Source: Maniola hyperantus
Lineage: Eukaryota; Arthropoda; Insecta; Lepidoptera; Nymphalidae
Direction: 5' to 3'
DNA length: 64,000 nt
Assembly (NCBI RefSeq): GCF_902806685.2
Contig: NC_048541.1
Coordinates: 6,507,465-6,571,464, forward strand
Positions 53,754 through 64,000 of this stretch are shown one piece after another. How positions within the stretch are numbered: position 1 is the stretch's first letter; each line of letters opens with the position of its first letter. Both the position numbers and the translations under genes were made by a program. Under the pieces are notes generated by a model. That model ran no database searches. It was not told the DNA's origin and was given only the letters and a program-made list of their open reading frames with translations.

Positions 53754-56700
53754 TCATACACTTAATGATGTTCGAGTCTCTGGTTTCTTCGGCACATAGC
53801 CATATAGGAAAATTGAACCTATTACACATACAGTGCCAGCAGCAAACTGTATTGTCAAATGAAAATCAAATATATACATTGAAGCTATACACAATATTAT
53901 GATGGCTACAGACGTTGCAAATCCTTTCAAGATATTATCAGCATATTTTACTACAACTGCAACTATAAGACCACCAGCTGCCTGTAGAACAACTAAATAC
54001 CATACGAAGCCATCAAAACCTCTCAGTACATCTGATAAGGTGCCATTATTTATAACATGTGTTAGAATTCCAAATGGTATAGATGCTAAACTTAATTGCA
54101 CATTTCTCATCCATACCTGTAAATAAAAAATATTTTTTACACTCTGTTTCAGTAAAAATTGGTTAATTTAATTATAATGACAGTTTTAAAAGTGATTAAT
54201 TAATTTATTTATCTTGGTTTAGGTAAGATAATCTATACTTATAATAAGGACTGTCAGGATGATTTCTGTACATTAAATATTGTATTTAAAAAAATAATTA
54301 AGAACCTAAACACGAAACAGTTTATTTTGTCTGTTTATCTGGAACATTTCACGCGGAAACTTCTGAACGGATTTGAACCCAACTTGGCATACTTGTAGCT
54401 AATACTCATTAAAGTGTATAGGACAGTTTTTATCTTGAAAAATTATATATCTCTATAACTGGCAAATCTTAACCGATTTTAACTATTCTAAGGTAAATTA
54501 CTGGGTATTAAAAAGTGTTCTACCTTAAGGCGAAGCTAGGGTGGGTCAACAAAGATTATTGAAACTATTTACATTAGGTATTTTACATTTAAACTTACTG
54601 ATATGTCAGATTCTTTTAGAACTTTTTCAAAGTAAATGCCTGCAAATCCAGATATAAAACAGGCCGCTAGAGCTGCTCCAAAACCAAGCAGTTTAGATTG
54701 CTTGGCTAGGTTTTCGGAACTTGTACTTTTGCTACTTCCTGTAGAGGACAATTGTACTAATGCAACTCCTATTACCAACAATCCTAATGCACCCCATTGC
54801 CATTTTATCAGTCTTCTTTTTAAAACTAATACGGCGAAAAATGCAGTTGTAAGTAGTTTAAGTTGATATGTAACCTGCAAGAAACAATAATATAAAGAAC
54901 CTTAATATTATTTTCTTGAATAAAAATCTTATAACTATTAAGAAGTAAATTTTATCTGTTTTTATTTCAAAGATAATTTTTTCTCTGTAAAACTAATACG
55001 CGAGAGACCAAAAAACCGGCCAATTGAGAGTCAGACTCGTACACGAAGGGTTCTATACCATGGTACAAGAAAAAAAATTAAATTTTTATGGTGGCCATTT
55101 TTAAATTTTTATTATTTGTTGTTATATAAATAACTAGCGACACGGGGCGGCTTCGCATGGGTGCAATGTAGATACTAATAATGTGGTGTCAGTCAGGAGT
55201 GATTCTTCCGACATTTTGTTCAAATATCGTCATATTTCAACAAATTAACAAAAACCATTATCAAACTATACCTATAAACCTTCCTCTTGAATCACTATCT
55301 ATTGGTGAAAACCGCATTAAAATCCGTTGCGTAGTTTAAAAGATTACGCGTTCATACATACACAGTACATACATACAGAGAGCGGGAAGCGACTTTATTT
55401 TATACTATGTAGAGATATAAAGATAAAAAATAATCTCAGCAATCCCTCTTTTTGAAAATATCTGTACCTTATGATCGGTACTTCTGATTAATCTATAAAT
55501 AATAATCATTAATGGTAGATAGTAGTGTACTAATTGGCGAAAATACCTGATATGTAGCTGCATCTAAATTAGAAGCAGAGACATAAAGTAAATTGTTTTG
55601 TATGACATACAAAAATGACGGTACACAAACACGAAGAGTATCCTTAATATTTAATATGATTGTGGTGTACATTGTTCGAGCTCCATTTTTAATACTTCCT
55701 GATTCATTCATGACAAGAACAAGGCATATAGCTAACTTTAGTATTTCTGCCATTAATACAGCTGAAATTAAAAGAATATTTTAGTTTATATAGTGCAACT
55801 GACATCGAATTTGACTAGCGATTTGAATAAAACCTGGATAAGAAAATGAAAATAGCAATTTTGATGTTTCCACAATTCTTTAGCTTAAGGATTATTTACT
55901 TCATGCTGCATTAGTGTTTATGCCTCATTTTGCAAAAGTATTAAAATATTGCCTGGCAGGTGTCCTGGGATTGCATGCCTAATTTAATTTGGCTGCTTGC
56001 TTTCATCTTAGACTGCATCATCACTTACCACCAGGTAGGATGGCAGTCAAGGCCTAACTTGTAATGGAACAAAAAAGTAGATTTACGTTTTTTTCAAATC
56101 CCATGGAATTTTTTTTAGAATAAAAGTAACATATTATAACGCGTAAAATTTAACTCCTCACGCGCCATTTTAAGTTCAAAGTTGTCATATTTCATGTCAA
56201 AAGTACGATTTTCGTTTTCATTTCAAAGGTGAACCATACTTTTGACAAGACAGTTGACCCATAGAGTTAAAATGGTGTGTGAGGAATCATTTTGTACGGA
56301 CTATATATATGTATCATCGGATAAAGACACATTATCACATGGACAGCATTAATATGAATTAAATGTTAGGTTTATTACCTGCAGTTGGTGCAAACATTGT
56401 AACATCTCTTGTACGAGCATATCGCATACTTAAACCTAAAGCTGCATTTTGAATTGTCAATATTGCAAGACTTACATATTTTATATAGCCTGAAAGTAAA
56501 AAAAATCTAGACTCCAATCTTATCAATAGTTGTTGTAATTTAAAATCCTAATAGTTAATTATTTATCTTATCTCAATTACAATTATAGTAAACAATATTT
56601 TTTAAAGTATTTTTTCATTTAACAATAGTTTCCTGATAGGAATCTTGTACAAAATATGACTCATCACTTATCAGTGATATTTGTTGATAGTGATTTATAA

Positions 56701-57125
56701 GTCCTTAAGTTGATGCCTGCAACTTTATGTGTTGATGTAAATTTTTAATCCTGCAGGAACTCTTTGATTTTCCAGGAGATAAAAAGTAATCTGTGCTATG
56801 TCAGGGAATAAGCTATCTCGGTTCCAAATTTCAGCCTTTGTTCAGTCATTGTGGCATGAAGGAGTAACAAACATTTAACACTTATAATATTATATTAGGT
56901 TTATGATGAGTAAAAATGTTAATTATATTTAATAACTTTATAAAGTAACTTACCATACTTGACCCGTTTATTATGTGAATAAGTTTGAGACTTCTTTGAT
57001 ACACCATCCATATTGTCCTCTGCTATTTCTGTCTGTAATTGTGTCTCTGCAGTAACAGTTTCTTCTGGGCCAATTTCTTCACTTGCCGATTTCTCCTGTA
57101 GATTGATGTCATCTATTGACTTCAT
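53754..57125 (-). CDS. Golgi UDP-sugar transporter, SLC35A2/A3 type (UDP-galactose / UDP-N-acetylglucosamine)
   Basis: Five minus-strand exons (56954-57125, 56379-56489, 55547-55761, 54599-54874, 53754-54116) join in phase to 378 residues. A polar cytosolic N-terminus of about 60 residues precedes the transmembrane bundle. Family blocks are YIKYVSLAILTIQNAALGLS, MRYARTRD, AVLMAEILK, LYVSASNLDAATYQVTYQLK, CFISGFAGIYFEKVLKES and VVVKYADNILKGFATSVAII; the last two are near-invariant in nucleotide-sugar transporters. It exchanges UDP-sugar for UMP across the Golgi membrane to supply glycosyltransferases. The sequence alone does not separate UDP-Gal from UDP-GlcNAc; Drosophila Ugalt is the closest functional label I can suggest. 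It ends GYVPKKPETRTSLSV. It converges on mRpL22. Confidence 0.9.
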
Positions 57126-57313
57126 AGGAACTACAAACTTGATCTAACTAACACCACTAGAAACTAATAACGAAAAAAATTAAAACAAACATTATTTAAA
57201 TAACGGCTTTACTAAACTTTTAGACAAGCATGCATTTATCTGTACTTCCCTAACTTTTAAAATAACTAACACAAAAATATTATTGAAGTTAAACAAATTA
57301 AATTCTTGATCCA

Positions 57314-57523
57314 TACTAATATTATAAATGCGAGAGTGTGTCTGTCTGTCTGCTAGCTTTTGAAGGCCCATCCGTTCAACCGATTTTGATGAAATTTGGT
57401 ACAGAGATAGCTTGCATCTCGGGGAAGGACATAGCTACTTTTAATCCCGGAAAATCAAAGAGTTCCCACGGGATTTTTAAAATCTCTACAACCACGCGGA
57501 CGAATTCGCGGGCATCAACTAGT
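57314..57523 (+). repeat. ATCTAGT-tailed interspersed repeat
   Basis: ATACTAATATTATAAATGCG, GTGTGTCTGTCTGTCTGCTA, TAATCCCGGAAAATCAAAGA and GGCATCAACTAGT. It lies just upstream of the sugar transporter start. Confidence 0.7.
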
Positions 57524-57782
57524 TTTTCATAAAAGTACATTTTAAACTTATTGATAAAATAATATCTTGAAGAAAAATTATTAAACTGAGTGCATACTAC
57601 AGAGATAACTGTACAATGCACTAAAACGGTTACCACTTACTTATAGTACTTTAAGACGAATATTAAATCATTTCTGTTTGATTGGAATTTATACATTAAT
57701 TCATTACAATAGTATTATTTAAAAAACATTAAAAATATTTTTGTGTTGACGTTGCACATCTTCTAAACCGGTTTTTTTTTTA

Positions 57783-58190
57783 AACTGGTTTTATGGCTCT
57801 GGGTTCTGGCCTTTTTGAACCTACAGTCTACACAGACCCAGAGAACATTGGTATACCCTTAGAATAAGGACTATTAGAAGTAGCCCTATTGTGACTCTGT
57901 TAGAGCGAGATAGCTAAATGCATTTAAGCTCTTATTAGAACGTGACAAAATGATTATGTTTTGTCCTTATCACCGTGGCCACTTTTTTTCGTTTGCCAAA
58001 ATGTATTTGTAAGTGAGTATTTGGCAAACAACGTGAAGTGAGGTTATGTTGACTCAAGTATTGTAGTTAAATAAATAATTGATTCATTTTGCTGTTTTTT
58101 GTTTGGAATAGGAATGGAAAGGAATGGGAATAACATTTCACAAGTAAGTACATACCTCTGCTTGAGCGAAAGGGATCTGTATATCTGTAA
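57783..58190. mobile_element. Rep1 family, copy d
   Basis: Left terminus AACTGGTTTTATGGCTCTGG, core TGTTAGAGCGAGATAGCTAA, TCCTTATCACCGTGGCCACT, GTGAAGTGAGGTTATGTTGA. It runs to CTTGAGCGAAAGGGATCTGT. Confidence 0.7.
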
Positions 58191-58489
58191 AGTAGGTACA
58201 GTGCGACAAGGCTCTCTTGGCACTTCAAAGACATTGATAGGGGAGCGCTGTTGGAGAACAAAGGCAGAATTTTCAAACAAGAACAAAGGGGACACTTGAT
58301 GGCAACGTTAGTTCCGATTTTCGCCACGCACACACACAAAGTAAAAGTGAAACTATAAGGGTTCTTTAATATACTAACAACTAGGAAACCCTAAAAAGTG
58401 GATTCATTAAAAAGAAAATCTTTTACATTATACTAATGATTTAATAATTACTCTACATAACATATTTTCGAGTGTTCATTAGACATCTT

Positions 58490-61400
58490 CTATTCATCAT
58501 TAGCAAAATCAGCAGGATTCTTCCTAGATAGTCTGTGCTGTGCTGTTTCTACTCCCTCAAAGATCATGTACGCAACAATAAAGGCTGAAACAAAAAAAAA
58601 TACTTAGTTACTTACTTATCAAATAAAGCCAGTTTTATACGAGAGAGAGCCTGGGAGGACCAGACCTTCGTTATTTTATAAAAGCTGAAATTTCTACAAC
58701 ACAGAGGAAGGATCTGCGACTATGAAGTTTGCATCATGGTGTATTTTTTCACATCACGAAATAGAAGTAAGAAATCACGTCATGCATTGTGAGCATATTG
58801 TGAGACACTTGTATCTTCACAGTTCACGACAGTTACCGAACGTCTGACAAAACGTTGAAGCTTCGACGTCACTGGCAGGCGTCAAATGTTTGTACATTTT
58901 ATGCGTAGCGTAAACAATGATACGGTATCATTGAAACCCTACATGCTAGGATAAAAAAATTATTTTTTTGGCTCCTTTTTTTATGGAAGCCTCCCTGAAA
59001 AATTATTTATTTATTTATTTTACTTTGTAGCAAAAACATTTACAATAAAGAGAAAAAGAGAGTAAAAGTGAACCGGGAAGCACTTATCTATAATATGATA
59101 GATCTCTACCGACTTTTGGCAGTGCGAGAGGTAAAGGAAGTAGAATAGGTACCACAAAGAAAAGTATTTATAAAAAGAGCATAATAGATATTATGTAATA
59201 TTATATAATATAAACATCTATATTTAATTGAATTTCTATTTCAATATTTTGTTTTGGTCAACATTCTACACCAAATACCAAAATTTAAGGACTGTATCTC
59301 ATTTTGTCTACTAGCTAAAGACCTTTGACATACAGACATACAAACAGCAGAATGATATAAATAGGGCCCCGTTTTTACCTATCGGGTAAGGAACCTTAAA
59401 AATGACTATCTGATAAAACAACTTTTAAGCATGTAAAGATTTCACAACTATTTGATTCAAAATGTATTTTATTTGATCCAAAAAGTACATACTCCTTTTG
59501 CCTGCAAAACAAGGCTCGAAAGGGCTACTAGAATAGGGCTGCCATAATTACTGAAAAGACGACCGGGACATCTATCCATATACATACTGATACTGTAAAT
59601 TGTGTCAGTCTGTCTGTCTGCTCTTGGAAACGGCTTTTTATTCTGGAAGAGATCTCACGTGGTTTTAAAAAAAAACTAAATCCATGTGGACGAAGTTGCA
59701 GGCATTAACCAATACAAGATAAGCGCGAAATTTTTGATATATTTACGAAAAAAATTCTGGGTATTAATATTAAAGTAATATTATGAATGCCAAAGTATGT
59801 CAATTTAACTATCTTTTCGCGGCCTATCTTTTTAACTAGGTAATATTCAGGGATAGCTTGCATCCCGGAAACAGACAGGCTTTTTATCTCAAAATATTAG
59901 AGTTCCCTCGTGATTAAAAAAAAATTAAACCCATGTGAATGAAGTTGCAGGCATTAACCAACGCAAAATAAAAGCGCGAGCGAAGCGAGCGCGAAATTTT
60001 TATATATTAACGAGAAATCTGTAGGTACCAGCGGCGAAGAGTCAATATAACAAGATTCCTATCGGCTTCCCTTTAAGAATTGGCATAATATAGCGTAAGT
60101 AGGTACTATTCACATAAATTCGGTAATACGTTCGTAAATACAAAAGTTCAATCGTCACAAATGCTATTTTTTTTTTGTTATTACTAATTTAAGTTAAAAG
60201 CAAAACAGCTAATGTAGGTAAGTAACATACACCTACAGTCCTACACCATACAAGCCGTAAAATATCGGATTCCCTAGTTAGATTTTTGCTTTGTATTTAT
60301 CTCTTTCATTTCCCTAGCGAAAGCGAAAGGAGCGAACTAGGTCTGTCTCGCTCTACGTTTGGAGCCCACCAATTTAATCTGGCCCAGTAGCGAATACGAA
60401 TTTGGAACTCTGACAGGTCAGACAAATTTGACGTAGTTAAGCCGCTAGAATCCGAGTTACCGTATTATACCTCCAAATTAAAAATTATATTAATAGTATT
60501 ATTTTAACAGGTACATGCTACTATTTTGAGTATTTTGTATTTTGAAGGGTGATTTGATATTGATTTTGATTGTTTATTATTTGTTTTTGTGAAGCGTCCA
60601 TGCACGTTTGTTTTTAAAGTTGTTAGTGGTGTTTTATTTTGATATAATAAATTGGGGCTAGTGATTAATAACTAATAAGTGTAAGTTCGCGGTATTTTAG
60701 ATTCAGTTTGGTAAGTCAACATCAGAAATTACCTTAATTCACATAGATTGTTGTTTAACAGATTTCCTGTTACGTAACGATAGTCATTTTTCTAAATCGA
60801 GTTTTGAAAACAAAAAGCGTCTTTAATCGATGGGGAACAGCTGATATTCTTTTAGGTAATTAGGTAGGTAGGTACCTTTCCGGCTTCCCTTTTTCAGATT
60901 TTCACCCTTCGCCACTGGTAGGTACTAATATTATAAATACGAAAGTGTGTCTGTATATCTATTATCTTTTCACGGCGCATATTTATAACCAGGTATTATT
61001 ATTCAGGGATAGCTTGCATTCCGGAAACAGACATAGGCTTATCCCGAAATATTAGAGTTCCCACGTGATTTTTGATATATAAACAAAAAATTGTAAATTA
61101 AAGAACTAGTAGGTACTATATTATCTCGTTTTTCGTTAACGGCGGCGTTCAGTGTATAAACGTCCTAACTGCCAAACCGGGACAATTAACTTACTGACCG
61201 GGACATGTCCCAGTGTACCGGGACGTATGGCAGCCCTATACTAGAACCCAGAGCCGTAAAACCAGTTTAAAAAAATCCGCAAAACATTTGTGTATTTTAA
61301 CCTTTTAGCATAGTACCTAGTACTTCCAACTTCTTTTTAGTTTTATTTTAGTCACAAATGTATATATTTTAGTACATAGACAAAATTTTAACCTGTTAGC

Positions 61401-61852
61401 ACAGAGTACTTTGTAAATATGCCTGTTAGTTTCATATTTAGAATATTGCTTTCACTTTTCAAATTTAAATCATACTTGATACTATACACTATACGTGAAT
61501 CATGACATACAAAATACATTATTAAAAATAAATAATTAATGGAATCATTTTTTAATAATTTATGTTCTAAGCTTAAAATCTCATTAATCATTGACAAAGT
61601 TAGGGCCAGAACTTAAACTAAAAGCGATAACAGTCGATGGATTCAACATGATAAATTATTATTGATACAAAATTATTATGAAATAAAAACAGAATTACCT
61701 GGAGCGACTCTGAAAACACTTTCACGAAATCTGCGGAAGATGTTTGGTAATCCATTAGAAATAGCTCCCGCATAAGCACGTTGTTCGTGTGGTGATAATC
61801 TATATGTGATTAATCCCCTGATCTTCGCAAGTTCTCCGAAATGTTTTCCCAT
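58490..61852 (-). CDS. UQCRQ: Cytochrome b-c1 complex subunit 8 (UQCRQ / QP-C)
   Basis: Minus-strand exons 61699-61852 and 58490-58584 join (phase 1) to 82 residues, exactly the usual size. MGKHFGELAKIRGLITYRLS, PHEQRAYAGAISNGLPNIFR and SRKNPADFANDE at the C-terminus are the family signature, with one membrane span (AFIVAYMIFEGV) between. The protein is a small complex III subunit of the inner mitochondrial membrane that binds cytochrome b and the ubiquinone region. The 3.1-kb intron holds a Rep1 piece interrupted by a hAT element. Both splice sites are GT-AG. Confidence 0.95.
59534..61238. mobile_element. hAT-type non-autonomous transposon in the UQCRQ intron
   Basis: The inverted ends TAGGGCTGCCAT are perfect over 12 bp and of the hAT TAGGGxTGCCA type. 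They are flanked by a perfect 8-bp direct repeat TACTAGAA (59526-59533 and 61239-61246). CCGGGACA words recur just inside both ends. It is 1705 bp long, has no transposase ORF, and several degenerate ATCTAGT-family fragments lie inside (59571-59715, 59775-59965, 60920-61075). Removing it restores the Rep1 end CTACTAGAACCCAGAGCCGT. Confidence 0.85.
61239..61272. mobile_element. Rep1 family, copy g, terminus
   Basis: TACTAGAACCCAGAGCCGTA then AAACCAGTTTAAA. It continues AACAAGGCTCGAAAGGGC at 59507-59525, so it is a single Rep1 end split by the hAT element. Confidence 0.7.
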
Positions 61853-62090
61853 TTTTAATTTGTAAGATTGAATATAATAAAAAATTGCGTAACTCGACTG
61901 TGGCAAGTGGCAAAGGTGCAAAAAAAACCACAGAGTATAGGTATAGGCCTATAGTGGAATAGGTATACCACTATAGGTGACTGATCTAAGTAGGTAAGGT
62001 AGGTAGGTACCTACCTTCTTTGACGAATCGATAGGTACCTAGGTACCTACCTATTCGATGTAGTTTTTTTTTCTACTAGCTTTACGGCTC

Positions 62091-62510
62091 TGGGCTCTAA
62101 GCTTTGTATATATAATAAACACCTTTAGAAGTAGCCCTATAATTGTGACTCGTACCGTTAAAGCGAGATAGCTACAAACATTTAAGCTCTTATTAGAACG
62201 TGACAAAATGATTATGTTTTGTTCTTATCACCGTGGCCACTTTTTTGTTTGTCAAGATGTACCTATTTCTACGTGAGATCTTGATAAACAAAGGTTATAT
62301 TGACTCAAGTATTTTAAAGAAATGATGTGTTTTGTTTTGTTGTTTTTGTTTTTGAAGTTATTGTGCAATGGTGGGTTGCAGTATACTTGTCTACAGTAGC
62401 CGAAGCGAACGTAAAATAGACGGAATAACATTTCAGAAGTAAGTACCCCTGCTTGAGCGAGAGGGACTGAGGGGGCCACGCTAGTTGCATATCTGGTATA
62501 TCTGTGACGC
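62091..62510. mobile_element. Rep1 family, copy e
   Basis: TTTACGGCTCTGGGCTCTAA, then the core with GTGGCCACTTTTTTGTTTGT and CGAGAGGGACTGAGGGGGCC. It resembles copy a more than b or c (shared CAATGGTGG and GTAGCCGAAGC). Confidence 0.7.
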
Positions 62511-62889
62511 AGACAGGACTCACAAGTCTTAAGCGCCGTATTCACCATACATCTTGCTGTACGTCCCGCCAAGGCCATGCACGATGCACGATGCAAAAAG
62601 ACCGTGAAGAGGCTTGACGTTCAGCGATAATTATTATTAATTGTCCTGCGTCGTGCATGCTTGATGGTGAATAGACTTGCTGTACAGCAGATTTTACCAT
62701 TTAGAGGTTGTTTCGTAACTTGAGTGCTCTCTCTCTCTCTCTCTCGTTTAAATACTCTCTTGCTTGATGCGTGCACGATGGTGTGTATTGTGTATGCTAC
62801 ATCTAGCACCGCGGCTTTGAGCTGACGTACAGGCTGGATGGATGGTGAATAAGACGCTTTAAGTTGCCTGTAAGCATCCTTAGAGTAAA
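62511..62889. other. Unclassified segment between two Rep1 copies
   Basis: It contains an inverted pair: GCGCCGTATTCACCATACAT then CTTGCTGTACGTCC, and later GACGTACAGGCTGGATGGAT then GGTGAATAAGACGC. A (CT)n tract lies at 62729-62746. It may be another small inverted-repeat insertion. There is no gene. Confidence 0.4.
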
Positions 62890-63545
62890 CACCTGTAGAA
62901 GTAGCCCTATTGTGACTCTTACTGTTAGAGCGAGATAGCTAAATACATTTAGGCTCTTATAAGAACGTGACAAAATGATTATTTTCTGTCCTTATCACCG
63001 TAGCTACTTTTTTTTGTTTATCAAGATGTATTTGTACGTGAGATCTTGACAAACAATGTGAAGTGAGGTTATGTTGACTTGTCAGACGCGTAAACCCGAA
63101 AGGGACAAAACAACAAAAGAACTTACGAATGAAAGATTATATTTCATAATTCGTGTTCGCTACAACTGTTATAGCCGATCACACAGCAATGCACCATAAA
63201 TGGTGTCTACAATACTTACTAAATTTAAAACAGAAAACTAAATAAGAACTCGTTATGTTCGCACTAAATGATAATTTAGTGCGAACTCTGTGATAACAGA
63301 GGTTTTTTGGGCAGAGATGACAGCTGTGCCAAACAAAAAAGCTAAACTATGACAAATACAAACTTATACAAAAAATATATTTTTGTCTTTATCACTCTTT
63401 AGAGCTTTTCTATACACCTAGCTTGCTCTAACAAAGTATTATTATTTTGATGCCAAGTCTCATTGATCCTTAGTCTGAGCTCCATAACTTAGACTAATGA
63501 AACAAGGCTCAAAAGGGTTAGAGCCCAGAGCCCTAAAACCAGTTT
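62890..63545. mobile_element. Rep1 family, copy f, upstream of the ethanolamine kinase-like gene
   Basis: Core from 62893 (CTGTAGAAGTAGCCCTATTG) to the right terminus CTCAAAAGGGTTAGAGCCCA then GAGCCCTAAAACCAGTTT. It ends about 285 bp before the ATG of the next gene. The centre (63080-63470) differs from the other copies. Confidence 0.65.
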
Positions 63546-63830
63546 AAAAAGTAATGAAATTGACAGTTGTCAAATCACTGTCAAATATGTCAAATATGAA
63601 TTTTGCTCTTTATCTTTATTTAATAATAAATTTTAGGCTATAGTAAAAGTTTATGTCGTCATGTAAGTTTTTCGAATAATCACTATTTATTCAGATTAAA
63701 AATCTTATATAAATATTGCAGCCGCATACAATGTGCCGCGTAGTATAACAGCTATTAGTGCCGAAGATACAAGCACGAAACAGTCTCCGCAAAAATAAAT
63801 AGACCCTGAGATCCAGACAGTTCAAATAAA

Positions 63831-63965
63831 ATGTCTAGAGTTTGTGATCCTGCTGGTCATAAATTTATACCAGTCGAAGTTGAAGATTTTGATATATATA
63901 CCGGAATTTATAAAATTCTTGCCGCTATTAAACCCGATTGGCCTCAGGAAAACATTAAATTTAAG
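63831..63965 (+). CDS. eas: Probable ethanolamine kinase, first coding exon (partial)
   Basis: From ATG 63831 the frame reads MSRVCDPAGHKFIPVEVEDF, DIYTGIYKILAAIKPDW and PQENIKFK, then a likely donor AAG/GTTGTT at 63966. The last block resembles the N-terminus of eukaryotic ethanolamine kinases (I+P.W…I.FK.FT.GITN), which start the CDP-ethanolamine route to phosphatidylethanolamine. Catalytic motifs lie beyond the window, so the call rests on a short match. The upstream 63565-63600 has repeated TGTCAAAT words. If the intron is not used the frame stops after 54 codons. It is divergent from UQCRQ, with two Rep1 copies between. Confidence 0.55.
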
Positions 63966-64000
63966 GTTGTTCTTAAAGTGTTCTTTAACTAGCCGTGTGC

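Overview
This window is nuclear DNA from an insect, almost certainly a moth or butterfly (Lepidoptera). The evidence is AT-rich intergenic DNA full of TAGGTACCTAC-type words, short GT-AG introns, single-copy genes that read as standard insect orthologues, and dense interspersed repeats whose tails (GCGGACGAAGTCGCGGGC...ATCTAGT; CGGAACCCTAAAAA) are typical of Lepidoptera. I cannot name the species.

Host genes, left to right: the 5' part of a Gfo/Idh/MocA oxidoreductase (minus, leaves the window on the left); a DDX19/Dbp80 DEAD-box helicase (plus); EMC10 (minus, tail to tail with the helicase); CCDC22 (plus, head to head with EMC10); mitoribosomal protein mS27 (minus); the RNA polymerase II CTD phosphatase SSU72 (minus); mitoribosomal protein uL22m (plus); a SLC35A UDP-sugar transporter (minus, tail to tail with uL22m); UQCRQ of complex III (minus); and the first exon of a probable ethanolamine kinase (plus, leaves on the right). 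For every multi-exon gene that lies wholly inside, the exon phases join into one open frame. These are unrelated housekeeping genes (mRNA export, ER insertion, endosomal recycling, mitochondrial translation and respiration, Golgi transport), not an operon or pathway cluster.

The rest is mostly a stratified record of transposition. At 18.96-27.4 kb a short repeat hosts a P-like element with a THAP domain (8-bp target duplication) and, further on, an LTR retrotransposon with two identical LTRs, a decayed gag-pol and a 68-bp GC-rich minisatellite. At 30.6-33.8 kb lies a non-LTR element with an intact 946-codon ORF (zinc finger, reverse transcriptase, restriction-like endonuclease); a 3' fragment of a relative lies at 46.2 kb. 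At 40.56-46.14 kb a 5'-truncated LINE is split by three copies of a 1.0-1.1 kb inverted-repeat element, two in tandem and one inverted. At 46.91-49.08 kb an intact IS630/Tc1/mariner-type element (DD82E by my count) sits inside an older inverted-repeat family (here Rep1) that recurs at least seven times. At 59.53-61.24 kb a 1.7-kb hAT-type element with a perfect 8-bp target duplication has also landed in a Rep1 copy, within the UQCRQ intron.

The observation I find least expected is a roughly 85-bp, two-CCAAT-box sequence present in the same orientation and at nearly the same distance (about 290 bp) upstream of the start codons of Dbp80 and SSU72, the two genes here whose coding region is a single exon. 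I do not see a clearly new multi-gene system.
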